This document shows positions 8,896 through 17,734 of a DNA stretch of 64,000 nt, piece after piece; position 1 is the first letter of the stretch, and the number at the start of each line of letters is the position of its first letter. Both the position numbers and the translations under genes were made by a program. Location of the stretch: the NCBI GenBank assembly GCA_029861865.1, contig JAOTYL010000012.1, forward strand, positions 1 to 64,000. Direction: 5' to 3'. The stretch is from Myxococcales bacterium. Lineage in GTDB: Bacteria > Myxococcota_A > Polyangia > Polyangiales > Houyiibacteriaceae. The notes under the pieces were generated by a model. That model did no database searches. It was not told the DNA's origin and saw nothing but the letters and a program-made list of their open reading frames with translations.

Positions 8896-10911
8896 CTAGA
8901 GCGCGTTACTCGCGGCATCGATAGCCGCGCGCGCCTCGACGAGCTCGGCGTCGATCGGGTTGCCCGCATCGAGAGCCTGCACCGCTCGATCGACCGCTCG
9001 CTGCGCTTCCCGAAATTGCATGCTCATCTCGGCCAACCCAGTTTCCCGCGCCACTACATCTGCAGCACCCAGTTGAACCAGCGCACGTCGCAGATAGTCA
9101 CGAACGCTGATGCCGCCCGGTCTCGCACCCATTTCGGCACGAGTAAGCAGGTCGGAGCCCTGCTCGAGCCCGGCGATGATCTGCGCCTCCGGCAACAACT
9201 CGGTCATGGCGTCGGGGGTATAGCGACTCATGCCGATGAGCGTTCCAGTGTAGACCGTGCTGTCGGGGCCGACGGTGGTCGCGGAATAGATCGAGTTCTC
9301 GCAAGAGTTTGGCACCTGTTCAAGGACTTCACTCACCCCCGGAAGGAGCCCGACGATTCTCGTCAACGCAGGGTCACAAGTCCCGGGACCGGCCGGCGCC
9401 CAGAGCACCGACTCCCCGGTGTCGAGGTCGAGCCCTTCGAGGCCCCATTGCCCATCGCGCTGTCCGATGCCGTAGACGAGACCGCTTGCCTCGCTGATGC
9501 TCGGGATCCCATTGGGTACGCTGACCGTGGTATTGGCCCAAATCGAGGCGCAGGTTTGGCTTTGGGGGTCCCAGTCGATCCGCTCGAAACCGAAGGGCGC
9601 CTTTTCTGGGATGCCCCCCTCGAGCGCAGAAACGAGGTTCTGTGCAAGGGCCAAAGACATGGAGGAGTCGTTGATCGTCGGATCGCGAAGCAGATCGTTG
9701 ACTACCACGGCCGAGTAGCCGCGGACCGCAACCGACTGCTCGGAGCACGACTCGGTCGCCTCGGGAACGCCGAACCGGATCGGGATCTCGCAGGCGATCC
9801 GCCGGTCTTTACCGGGCGCGATCGGCTCCCAAGCTTCGGGAATCTCGTCTCTCCAAAAGAGGACAAGATGCATCAGGTCTTGGCCGTCGGTGATTACGAC
9901 GAACCGATCGTCATCGGCTGCGGTTCCCATCAGACTCGGCGTCGAGCCCGAGCCGGGTCCAAGCCTGATTGCGCAAGGCTTTTCGACCGTCTCGTATTCG
10001 GCGCGCCAGGCTTGCTCGAGCGCGGTGCCGTCCCACTGGTACCGATACATCGCTGCGCTGGTGACGAGGTAAATGCCTCCGTTCTCATCGGCGGCGATGC
10101 TGTTGGACACGATCTCTAGGTTGGCGGGATCAGCCGTTCCGCAATCGGGATTTGCCGATGCGATGGGCAACTGGCCGAGGTCCGTGGGATTCGCATTTGC
10201 GGGAATAACGAAAACGTTGCCGAGCTCGGTGGCGAAAGCAAGGTCGCCGCCATAAGTCAACGACATGCCGGCAATGATGTCGTTGTCGTTGCAGAACACC
10301 TCGTCTGGCATGAAGATTCGTTGCTTGAGCTCGATCGGCGACGCGCGGTCGCCTTCGGCGCTGTCGCCGAAGAACGAAACGAACCGAGAGCGTCCGACAA
10401 TGAATCGATTCTGCGCGTCGATCGCGGTGTAGGCACCGCTTATGCCCAGGGTAATCGTTGGAGCGCTGTCTTCTCGCTCTGCCGGGATGTAAGTGTCGAC
10501 GAGCTCGAACGTCTGGTGGTCGACCTTGACGATCGCGCCGTCGACGCCCGTGACGGTAGACCAGACAGCGCGGCCGCCGTCGTCGTACGGCTCGCTGAAG
10601 GACATGATCACCGGGACCCCTGCCGACGGAATCGCCAGATGTGCGCTCGTCACGGTTGCACCCGCAGCCGGGCCCGGGAAGGCCGAGGAGCCCTGAGCAT
10701 AACTCGAGCGGTGAGATGCGGCCCAGATCGTGTCGCCGAAGGCGGCGCTACACAACGGCTCGGTCGGCGCGAGGGGGGTCTCACACAGGTCAGCTGTCTC
10801 GGTGGCGGGCGTGTATCCCCCGTCGCCGCCGCTGCTGCACGAAACCGTTGCCAGGGCCAGAGCTAACAAGACAACCAAATGAAGCACCCAGGAACTCCCT
10901 GTCTTTTGCAT
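8896..10911 (-). CDS. Large secreted lipoprotein, beta-propeller-like
   Basis: 671 residues. The signal peptide (LVVLLALALATVSCSS) ends in a lipobox, so it is probably a cell-envelope lipoprotein. The body is rich in short beta-strand segments with Asp/Gly turns (ENGGIYLVTSAAMYRY, DDDRFVVITDGQDLMHL), resembling quinoprotein/YVTN beta-propellers. The C-terminal 80 residues are helical (RREVL-like, LDAGNPIDAELVEARAAIDAA). No catalytic motif is recognised. It is transcribed divergently from the gene at 10939, only 27 bases away, so the promoters must overlap the coding ends. Confidence 0.8.
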   Translation of the reverse strand: MQKTGSSWVLHLVVLLALALATVSCSSGGDGGYTPATETADLCETPLAPTEPLCSAAFGDTIWAASHRSSYAQGSSAFPGPAAGATVTSAHLAIPSAGVPVIMSFSEPYDDGGRAVWSTVTGVDGAIVKVDHQTFELVDTYIPAEREDSAPTITLGISGAYTAIDAQNRFIVGRSRFVSFFGDSAEGDRASPIELKQRIFMPDEVFCNDNDIIAGMSLTYGGDLAFATELGNVFVIPANANPTDLGQLPIASANPDCGTADPANLEIVSNSIAADENGGIYLVTSAAMYRYQWDGTALEQAWRAEYETVEKPCAIRLGPGSGSTPSLMGTAADDDRFVVITDGQDLMHLVLFWRDEIPEAWEPIAPGKDRRIACEIPIRFGVPEATESCSEQSVAVRGYSAVVVNDLLRDPTINDSSMSLALAQNLVSALEGGIPEKAPFGFERIDWDPQSQTCASIWANTTVSVPNGIPSISEASGLVYGIGQRDGQWGLEGLDLDTGESVLWAPAGPGTCDPALTRIVGLLPGVSEVLEQVPNSCENSIYSATTVGPDSTVYTGTLIGMSRYTPDAMTELLPEAQIIAGLEQGSDLLTRAEMGARPGGISVRDYLRRALVQLGAADVVARETGLAEMSMQFREAQRAVDRAVQALDAGNPIDAELVEARAAIDAASNAL

Positions 10912-10938
10912 TTCGGCGGAGACTAGTATGCTCTCGAA

Positions 10939-11325
10939 ATGTCGGCCATCGATACCTTGGGCAAGACGCGGTACGTCAACCTGGAAACGTTCCGAAAGAA
11001 CGGCACCGGCGTCCAGACGCCCGTTTGGGTCGCTAGAACGGCCAATGAGTTGGGGATCTTCACCAACGGCGATTCCTACAAGGTGAAGCGCTTACGACGG
11101 AACCCGAAAATCCGAATCGCCAAGTGCGGCGTCCGAGGGGGGCTCAAGGGGCCTTGGCATCACGGCACGGCACGCGTGGTCGAAGACAAAGCGGGTCAAA
11201 AGGCGATCCTCGATGCACTCCACCGCAAGTACGGATGGCAGATGAAGCTAGCGGACTGGGGCGCTCGCATCGGACGCACGAAGAAGAACTGGGCCTTCAT
11301 CGCCGTCGAGGTGTCGGAGGGTTAG
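10939..11325 (+). CDS. PPOX-class F420/flavin-dependent oxidoreductase
   Basis: 128 residues with the split-barrel pattern of the pyridoxamine-phosphate-oxidase superfamily: KTRYVNLETFRKNGTGVQTPVWVA, FTNGDSYKVKRLRRNPKIRIA, GTARVVED. This arrangement is typical of small F420- or flavin-binding reductases of the TIGR03666/Rv-type group. Cofactor choice cannot be settled from sequence. The next gene begins 32 bases downstream. Confidence 0.85.
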   Translation: MSAIDTLGKTRYVNLETFRKNGTGVQTPVWVARTANELGIFTNGDSYKVKRLRRNPKIRIAKCGVRGGLKGPWHHGTARVVEDKAGQKAILDALHRKYGWQMKLADWGARIGRTKKNWAFIAVEVSEG

Positions 11326-11357
11326 CTCGCCCCCGAGATCCGCACTACCCTCGCACG

Positions 11358-12236
11358 ATGCGTTTCCTTGTTCTTCTTATTGCGGTCGCGTTCCCGTGTT
11401 TTGCTCTTGCGCAGGACACTTCGAGCGAGGGTGACGTACGGTCGGCCGACGAGATCCCTGAAGACATGCCGCCTCCGCCGGACAATGCGCCGCCGGCAGA
11501 AGCGCCGCCGACCGGGGGCACCGACGAACGTCCTCCGCATCCCGAAACACCCGAGTCACTCGAAGAAGCCCAACCCACCGCCGAAACGCTCGCGAAGACC
11601 AAGTACCACTGGCTCCCCGGCCATTGGGTGTGGACCGGCGAGCAATTCGAATGGCGAAGCGGGCAATGGGTTTACAAGGTCAAGGGCTACATTCTCGTGC
11701 CGCCGCGTTGGGAATGGGACGGGAAGCAGTGGGTCTTCCACAATGCGGGTTGGGCCAAACCTGGCACCAACGAAGTTGTCTACCGGGCGACACCGGCGCC
11801 TGATGCCGAAGCGGCCGCAAACGCTGAGCAACCGCCCGGAGGAGGAGGCGAAAACGTGCAGGTACAGCCGGCTACAACGACGGTCTATGTCTACAGCGGA
11901 GTCTACGTCGCCCCGTTGATCGTGTATCCGATCTGGCACCCTTGGTATCACTACCATTGGTACCATCGGCATCCGTACTACGGACGACCGCCCGCGTATC
12001 GGCACCGAAGCTACCACTACGCGCAAACGCATCGGCGTGCACACTACAGACATCAAAGTAGATCGCTGAGCCAGAGTCGTCCGCCCAGTCAAGGGGGCTC
12101 GAAGCCGGGCACCAAGCCATCGACAAAGCCTTCGCAGCCAAAGAGCAAGCCGTCGACGCAGCCGTCAGGCAGTCGTGGCACCAGCGGCAGCACGAGACGA
12201 AGTGGGCGACGCCGCGGAGGCGGGCGACGGCGCTGA
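11358..12236 (+). CDS. Exported Trp/Tyr-rich YXWXGH-type protein with basic C-terminus
   Basis: 292 residues. A clear signal peptide (MRFLVLLIAVAFPCFALAQ) is followed by an acidic Pro-rich linker and two aromatic repeats (YHWLPGHWVWTGEQFEWRSG; PPRWEWDGKQWVFHNAGW) of the YXWXGH type found in many myxobacterial envelope proteins. Next come a His/Tyr-rich stretch (IWHPWYHYHWYHRHPYYG) and a Ser/Lys/Arg tail ending RRSGRRRGGGRRR. Function unknown; metal or cell-wall binding are possibilities only. Confidence 0.8.
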   Translation: MRFLVLLIAVAFPCFALAQDTSSEGDVRSADEIPEDMPPPPDNAPPAEAPPTGGTDERPPHPETPESLEEAQPTAETLAKTKYHWLPGHWVWTGEQFEWRSGQWVYKVKGYILVPPRWEWDGKQWVFHNAGWAKPGTNEVVYRATPAPDAEAAANAEQPPGGGGENVQVQPATTTVYVYSGVYVAPLIVYPIWHPWYHYHWYHRHPYYGRPPAYRHRSYHYAQTHRRAHYRHQSRSLSQSRPPSQGGSKPGTKPSTKPSQPKSKPSTQPSGSRGTSGSTRRSGRRRGGGRRR

Positions 12237-12247
12237 CTCAAGCCGAC

Positions 12248-12994
12248 TTACTTGCGGCGGCGAACGAGAACACCGACGTATGGCGTGAGCCACCAGCGCG
12301 ATTGCTGGAAGAAGTCGCCCTTGCCGGTGAACGAGTACCGAAGCCCGAGATCGACGTAGATGCCGTGGTTCACCTCGAAAGCCAGACCTCCCCTGCCGGT
12401 GAAGCCTGGCGTGAAGCGATACACCGAGCTTTGGTTGCAGTAGTAAACGCTACAGACCACCTGCGTTTCGCGGAAGTTCCAGAAGTTCATGTCGAACGAG
12501 CCGCTGATGTAGGGCAGCACGACCTTGAGATCGGGAATCTGAACCCGGAACTCGGGGATCGAGAGGAACAGCCGGGTCACCGGGCTCCTACCGTTAAGCC
12601 CCGAGATCCCTGAAGCGTTGAGGTCGACGGGATTCCAGCCCATGCCGGCCGCGCCGCCGATGATGAAGTAGCCGAAGTCAGCCCCTCCAAAGAAGCCGAT
12701 ATCCGCCCCGGCCTTCACGATGTCTCGGTCCACGTCGAGAAAGATCGGAACGCCGATCTGGAGCGCCCAGGTGAAACCGACTTCGAGGCCCTTCTCCTCG
12801 GGCGGTTGAAGCGAAGATTGGGCCAGAGGCGGGCTCTCTACCATCTCGGCAGGAGCGGGTGGCGGAGTAGGCGCAACTGTAGCGGTCGTCGATGTTCCAG
12901 CCTCGTTCGAGGCGTCCCATTGGGCCGAGGCCACGGATACTGGAACGAAAAGCGTGAGAACGAGTGCGGCTGGTTTCGGGCTCCAGGCTCTCAT
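12248..12994 (-). CDS. Probable outer-membrane beta-barrel protein
   Basis: 248 residues from the ATG at 12994, which has GGAGG eight bases upstream. A signal peptide ending VASAQ precedes a Pro/Ala-rich linker. Then come alternating strands (FTWALQIGVPIFLDVDRDIV, GADFGYFIIGGAAGMGW, GIYVDLGLRYSF) and a C-terminal strand WWLTPYVGVLVRRRK. It faces the preceding gene tail-to-tail, 11 bases apart. Function unknown. Confidence 0.75.
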   Translation of the reverse strand: MRAWSPKPAALVLTLFVPVSVASAQWDASNEAGTSTTATVAPTPPPAPAEMVESPPLAQSSLQPPEEKGLEVGFTWALQIGVPIFLDVDRDIVKAGADIGFFGGADFGYFIIGGAAGMGWNPVDLNASGISGLNGRSPVTRLFLSIPEFRVQIPDLKVVLPYISGSFDMNFWNFRETQVVCSVYYCNQSSVYRFTPGFTGRGGLAFEVNHGIYVDLGLRYSFTGKGDFFQQSRWWLTPYVGVLVRRRK

Positions 12995-13055
12995 CGTAAC
13001 CTCCGACCGCGAGATGCTAGCGCAGTGTCCGTAATCATTCAATCGACGCCGACGG

Positions 13056-13615
13056 TCAACGTTTGTTCAGCGCTTCCAGCCGACGCCTGCCGGCCTGGCG
13101 AAACGGCTCGAGCAACTTGAGCCCTGCCGTTGGAAACGGTCGCAAGATGTGCGCGAGCGCGGCCCTTCTGCGGGGCATCGTGACGACGAGCTTCGGGTTG
13201 TCGACGAGCTCCAGAACGGCATCGCCAACCTGGTTGACGGTCAGGAGCTTCTTAGCAGAGAACAGAAGGCCAGCATCTCGATGGTGAGCGACGTCTCTCA
13301 CCATGTCGGTATCGATCGCGTCCGGACAAACGGCGCTCACGTCGGTCGAGCTCCCAGACCGCGCCAACTGTCAATACGCCTGCATTGTTAACCCACAACT
13401 TCAAAGAACCACGCTCTTTGGCCGCCTCGGAAACCGCGCGATGCGATGCGGGGTCGCGTACGTCTTGTTGCATCGACCACGCCTGCGAGCCGATCAGGGC
13501 TGCGGTCGCCTTCGCCGCCACTTCATCGACGTCGGTAACCAAACCTCGAGCCCCGATCGACACCCAATCGGCTTACCAGCGCGGCGTGGACGAGTAGGCC
13601 GATACCGATCTTTTG
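13056..13615 (-). pseudogene. Decayed short-chain dehydrogenase gene
   Basis: Pieces of an SDR are spread over different minus-strand frames. Near 13570-13615 is KIGIGLLVHAALVSRLG (like the nucleotide-binding GIG region). 13480-13563 has GLVTDVDEVAAKATAALIG, and near 13380 is WVNNAGVLTVGAVWELD (NNAG motif). A C-terminal tail, CPDAIDTDMVRDVA to LLEPFRQAGRRRLEALNKR, covers 13330-13056. The frames differ, and about 90 central residues, including the catalytic YxxxK, are missing. The gene therefore carries at least one frameshift and an internal deletion. Confidence 0.75.
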
Positions 13616-13652
13616 ATTCCCCCGCGCGGGGCGCTATCCTCCGGACGGTCTG

Positions 13653-15080
13653 ATGATCCGACTTCTCGCGAGCCCTTGGAGCGTCGTCTTTCTCGTCACC
13701 ACCGCATGCATCGGAGGAGGCACTGTCGCATTCGGTGAGCAGGAGACGGGAGTCGAGACGCGCGCCGCAGACCGCGGCAGCTCCGAACACAACGCACCCG
13801 CACAGGCCACTCTCGAGAGCCACCAACGGGTTCTCCAAGCGCCGACCAACGAATGGGATGGTCCTTCACCTCCCAAGAACAACCCCGGTCGAAGCGAGCT
13901 CTTGGGCAAAGCCTTTCACTATGACGCGTTCGTCTACGACAAGGCAGGCGACAAGCCTGGTGTCGCGGGCATTATCCGACGAGGGAGCATCCTTCGAGTC
14001 GGTGGGATCGTGAACGGCTCGGGTTGTAAGAACGGGACCTGGTACAAGGCCGAACCCTTTGGCTACGTCTGTACGAGCCTCGGCTTCCACGTGAGCGGCG
14101 AACCGAGCAACGACAGCTACGGTGTTCCTCCAGCGAAGGTCGAGGCGCGCCTTCCCTATCAGTACGCGCGAGTGACGACCAAGCGAGCTCCTCGCTACTA
14201 TCGGATGCCAACCGTTCAAGAGGAGAAGCAAGCACGCCGAGCGATGCAGAAGAAGGGCCCGACTCCGGAGGCGGTCTCTTCGCTGATGGAGGGCGACTAC
14301 TTCCTCGCCCTTGCCGAGACCGAAACCCGTGAAGCCGATGGTGCCGTGTTTTATCGTACGGTCCGCAATCGCTACGTGCGCGAGGACGACCTCGAGCTCC
14401 GCAACCCAGAGGTGGTGCGGGGTGAGCGACTTGGCACGGACGGTTGGGCGCTTCCGATCGCTTTCGTGTACGGCGAGGATCGACCCCTCCTCGAGCGTCG
14501 CAAGGGGGCTCTAGAGAACGTTGGGGTCGCCAAGAAGCACGTTCGGTTCGTCATCGAGGAAGAGTTTCATGACCGCGACCGAGCCTATGTGGCAGGACCA
14601 GACGGTATCGTGCTTCGTGACGAAGTGCGGATCGTTCGCGAGGTGAAGCGCCCGAGCGGCATTCCAGCAAACACGAAATGGATCCACGTCGACCTGAGCC
14701 AGCAGACGCTGGTCGCGTACGAAGGAGATCGGCCCGTGTACGCGACGGTGATCTCGAGCGGCAAGGAAGGCTACGAACCGCCGACCGGAACGTTCCAAGT
14801 CCAAGAGAAGCACATCTCGACCACCATGAATGCCACCGACCCGATCGACGGCTTCTACGAGGTCGAAGAAGTCCCTTGGACGATGTACTACCACGGCGGG
14901 TACGCGCTGCATGGAGCGTATTGGCACACCGACTTTGGAGGGGTGCGTAGTCACGGTTGCACCAACATCGCGCCCGTCGATGCCCGTTGGTTGTATTACT
15001 GGAGCGATCCAGACGTGCCGCCCGCGTGGCATGGGGTTCGCTTTCGGCCCGAGACGACCTGGGTGTACTTCACCAGTTGA
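13653..15080 (+). CDS. L,D-transpeptidase (YkuD domain), exported
   Basis: 475 residues. The N-terminal signal (LLASPWSVVFLVTTACIGG) may be a lipobox. A middle SH3-like region is followed by the YkuD domain from about 340 (WIHVDLSQQTLVAYEGDRPVYAT). The catalytic signature is HGGYALHGAYWH ... SHGCTN (His420, Ser433, His434, catalytic Cys436). It would make or edit 3-3 peptidoglycan cross-links or attach proteins to the wall. Its last 11 bases overlap the end of the convergent transporter gene. Confidence 0.93.
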   Translation: MIRLLASPWSVVFLVTTACIGGGTVAFGEQETGVETRAADRGSSEHNAPAQATLESHQRVLQAPTNEWDGPSPPKNNPGRSELLGKAFHYDAFVYDKAGDKPGVAGIIRRGSILRVGGIVNGSGCKNGTWYKAEPFGYVCTSLGFHVSGEPSNDSYGVPPAKVEARLPYQYARVTTKRAPRYYRMPTVQEEKQARRAMQKKGPTPEAVSSLMEGDYFLALAETETREADGAVFYRTVRNRYVREDDLELRNPEVVRGERLGTDGWALPIAFVYGEDRPLLERRKGALENVGVAKKHVRFVIEEEFHDRDRAYVAGPDGIVLRDEVRIVREVKRPSGIPANTKWIHVDLSQQTLVAYEGDRPVYATVISSGKEGYEPPTGTFQVQEKHISTTMNATDPIDGFYEVEEVPWTMYYHGGYALHGAYWHTDFGGVRSHGCTNIAPVDARWLYYWSDPDVPPAWHGVRFRPETTWVYFTS

Positions 15081-15810
15081 GCGCTCCCCGGACGAGCAAC
15101 ATCAACGCGGCCGCGCCCGCAACGACGACGATAGCGTTGCGCAGGCCCGTTCCCTCGACCCGGGGAAGAAGCCCGCGGCTCGCACGAAGCCCCATCAGCA
15201 CGGCGGGAATGAACGCTAGGCCGACCACCACCTCGTCCAGGCTCACTTCGCCCGCCGCCGTACGAACCGTAATCGTGATGCAGACTCCAATCGCAAACAC
15301 CAGCCCGAGATTGGCACGGACCGTAGGGCCGGTGTCGTTTCGGTATAGAAGGGCGATGGGCGGCCCACCGATCGCTGACACCATCCCCATGACCCCCGAC
15401 GCACCACCTGCAACGACTTCGGTCCATCGAGTTCGCCGAAAGGTCGTGGTGCTCACCACCAGAAAGACGCCGATCAACACCATCGACGACATGAGCACAT
15501 CCAACGCCGGCGCCGAGAGGAGCTTCAGCAATGCGACCCCGACGAATGCGCCGGGGATCCGCCCCGCGAAGATCCACACCGTGCTTCGCGGCTCGACGGC
15601 TCGCCACTCGCGGATGACGATGGCGATGGTGAGAGGCAAAACGACGATCAACTGTGGGACAGGCGCGAAAATGGGGTTGAGCAGCGACAAGAGCGGCACG
15701 CTGAGGAGGGCAAAGCCGAAACCCACCGTGCTCTGAAGAGTCGCCGCGACGAACGTGATGACGAAAGCTATGGCGAACTCGGGTGTCGCGATGTGTGCTA
15801 GGGCGTCCAC
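15070..15810 (-). CDS. TauE/SafE-family sulfite exporter-like membrane protein
   Basis: 246 residues with seven to eight hydrophobic segments and the two-fold pattern of the TauE/SafE (DUF81) family: LQSTVGFGFALLSVPLLSLL in the first half, GGASGVMGMVSAIGGPPIALL in the second. It probably exports sulfite or organosulfonates at the inner membrane. The 29 bases to the divergent sulfotransferase start may hold both promoters. Sulfate/sulfite chemistry next to a sulfotransferase is suggestive but not proof of a link. Confidence 0.88.
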   Translation of the reverse strand: MDALAHIATPEFAIAFVITFVAATLQSTVGFGFALLSVPLLSLLNPIFAPVPQLIVVLPLTIAIVIREWRAVEPRSTVWIFAGRIPGAFVGVALLKLLSAPALDVLMSSMVLIGVFLVVSTTTFRRTRWTEVVAGGASGVMGMVSAIGGPPIALLYRNDTGPTVRANLGLVFAIGVCITITVRTAAGEVSLDEVVVGLAFIPAVLMGLRASRGLLPRVEGTGLRNAIVVVAGAAALMLLVRGALNW

Positions 15811-15839
15811 TGGCGGTGCTAGGGTAGTCAGGTCTGATC

Positions 15840-16724
15840 ATGCGGCCAACCAAGACAGCAAGCCGGGTCCTCGGACTCACGACGAGTATCCTCGAGTCGA
15901 CCGTTCGCAATCTCGACAACGCTCGCCGAATCGCCAACTTCCTGCGTGGACGCATGGACTTCGAGGTGCGCCCGAGCGACGTGTTCATTTCGAGCTATCC
16001 ACGCTCGGGCACCACCCTCACTCAATGGATTCTCTACTTGTTGACGCGTGCCGATCGGCCGGACCCACCGCACTTGACCCGAGTGTCTCCTTGGTTCGAG
16101 CGTTCCCTGGCGATCGGCGAGCTGACCGCTTCCGATCTGAACACCTTGCCATCACCGCGAATCTTCAAGAGCCATCTGCCACGGCAGTGGCTCCCCGATG
16201 GCGCACGCTACATCTACGTCGAGCGCGAAGGCCCGGACGTGCTCGTGTCGTACTTTCATTTCTATCGGGCGTACCTCGGGTTCGAAGGAACGCTGGACGA
16301 GTTCTACCGGCACTTCATGCGCGGACGCGTGCAATACGGCTCCTGGTTCGACCACATTGCCGGTTGGCACGAGCACGCGTCCGACTCGGATGTGTTGATC
16401 CTTCGCTACGAAAGCCTTCTCAGTGACCGACGCGGATGCATAGAACAAATGGTCAATTTTTTGGGGTGGGAGCGGAACGAGCAGCAGATCCAACGCGCCG
16501 TGATCGAAAGTGGATTCGAACGGATGAAGCGTCGTGAATCGATGTTCGACCACGCGACGGCGCTCCTGCTCGAGCGCGGCGTGAAGCCACAGTCCTTTCT
16601 TCGCACTGGAGAAGTCGGGCAGGGTCGAAGCGCACTGAACGAGGTGCAGGTGCGGTCTCTCAGGGAGACAGAATCGAAGGGGCGCCGGCTCGCGATTCGC
16701 GGGCTCGCCGCTTTCCTACAGTAG
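15840..16724 (+). CDS. Sulfotransferase (PAPS-dependent, Sulfotransf_1 type)
   Basis: 294 residues. The 5'-phosphosulfate loop YPRSGTT (53-59) and the 3'-phosphate region (YVEREGPDVLVSYFHFYR, about 125-142) match cytosolic/aryl sulfotransferases. A typical C-terminal GxxGxxR-like tail (TGEVGQGRSALNE) is present. It transfers sulfate from PAPS to an alcohol or phenol. Since the window has many steroid-type enzymes, sterol sulfation is a reasonable but unproved idea. The 3' end overlaps the convergent neighbour by 65 bases. Confidence 0.88.
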   Translation: MRPTKTASRVLGLTTSILESTVRNLDNARRIANFLRGRMDFEVRPSDVFISSYPRSGTTLTQWILYLLTRADRPDPPHLTRVSPWFERSLAIGELTASDLNTLPSPRIFKSHLPRQWLPDGARYIYVEREGPDVLVSYFHFYRAYLGFEGTLDEFYRHFMRGRVQYGSWFDHIAGWHEHASDSDVLILRYESLLSDRRGCIEQMVNFLGWERNEQQIQRAVIESGFERMKRRESMFDHATALLLERGVKPQSFLRTGEVGQGRSALNEVQVRSLRETESKGRRLAIRGLAAFLQ

Positions 16725-17556
16725 TTGGCGTGGCCGATACGTCCACTACGAACTGAAGGAAACTCTCAGGCGTGCCGGAGTCTTCACCCGTGAGGTGTCG
16801 GTACGCTCGAGCCAGCTTACCGAGCAACCGACGGTAGCCCCTAACGGCCGTCGTGCTGGTGTCGGCATAGAGCTTGTGAACCGCGTTTTCGCGACCGCCG
16901 AGCAGCAAGCGCTCTCGCGGCTCCCGACACAGATACGGGCAGGCTCGTGGGCGGTGCGGGTTGAGGGTGCGGCCCCCGATGGTGTAGGCAAAGGTCACCT
17001 GGTGACCAAACCGGTTCGCGTACAAACGATCGAAATAGGTTTCGTCGTAGGTGCATGCAGAAAGCGCCCAACCGACCTTCACACCGGCGCCGCGCTCGCG
17101 CATGATCTCGGTCTGCACTAGTTGCTGGGCGACGTAGCCGTTTTTGATCTCGAGCGCTTGCTGCTTGCGCTCGACTTCGGACGCAGGCGCCAACTGAGAA
17201 GCCCGGCGGATCTCGACAGGGAAGCCAAAACGGTCGATCAGCAATTCGAGCGGAGCCTGTGCCAGCGACGCTGCGCGGTGCACATCGAGTCGAGGGACAC
17301 CCGCGTCACAAGCGTTACTGTCGGCGATCAAGATGGTGCTCTTCAGATGGCCGAGCTCGCGACGAACCATCTCTTGGGCGAACACGAGAATCAGCACGTC
17401 GACTGGAAGACCACAGCTCGCCGAATCGGTCGCGACGCCGACGCCGAACCAAGTCGAAGTGCTGCTGGCAAGCGCTTCGTCAGCAATGACGGGTTCGTAT
17501 TGTCGCCGAGCGAAAAGCTCTTGACGGTTGACTAGCGATGCGAGGCGCTCCCCCAT
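16660..17556 (-). CDS. Conserved protein of unknown function
   Basis: 298 residues from the ATG at 17556, which has GGGAG five bases upstream; earlier ATGs lack such a site. I do not recognise the family with confidence. It has an alternating alpha/beta core (LPVDVLILVFAQEMVRRELG, LKSTILIADSNACD), a Tyr/Gly/Arg-rich middle (VGWALSACTYDETYFDRLY, TFAYTIGGRTLNPHRPRACPYLC) and a helical C-terminus. A distant similarity to class I aminoacyl-tRNA-synthetase-like Rossmann folds is conceivable but weak. The 65-base convergent overlap with the sulfotransferase means its C-terminal residues are constrained in both frames. Confidence 0.7.
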   Translation of the reverse strand: MGERLASLVNRQELFARRQYEPVIADEALASSTSTWFGVGVATDSASCGLPVDVLILVFAQEMVRRELGHLKSTILIADSNACDAGVPRLDVHRAASLAQAPLELLIDRFGFPVEIRRASQLAPASEVERKQQALEIKNGYVAQQLVQTEIMRERGAGVKVGWALSACTYDETYFDRLYANRFGHQVTFAYTIGGRTLNPHRPRACPYLCREPRERLLLGGRENAVHKLYADTSTTAVRGYRRLLGKLARAYRHLTGEDSGTPESFLQFVVDVSATPTTVGKRRARESRAGAPSILSP

Positions 17557-17734
17557 TTTTCTCCCGTCGTGGTCAATCATCCCGTGTATCGGCACATGGC
17601 TTGAACCGGCACCCTAGCGGACCTGCGCCGAGGTCGCAAAACCTTTGAAGATCCAAAAAAACTGAACAGTTAGGCCGTAAAGTTGGTTCCGCCCGGCCAG
17701 GGACGGCATTCTGTATCTTATCCCGGAGTGTCGC

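Noticed and set aside
9016-10119. Plus-strand frame of 367 codons opposite the 8896-10911 lipoprotein
   Set aside because: No motif or signal; the opposite frame has a lipobox signal and coherent beta-structure.
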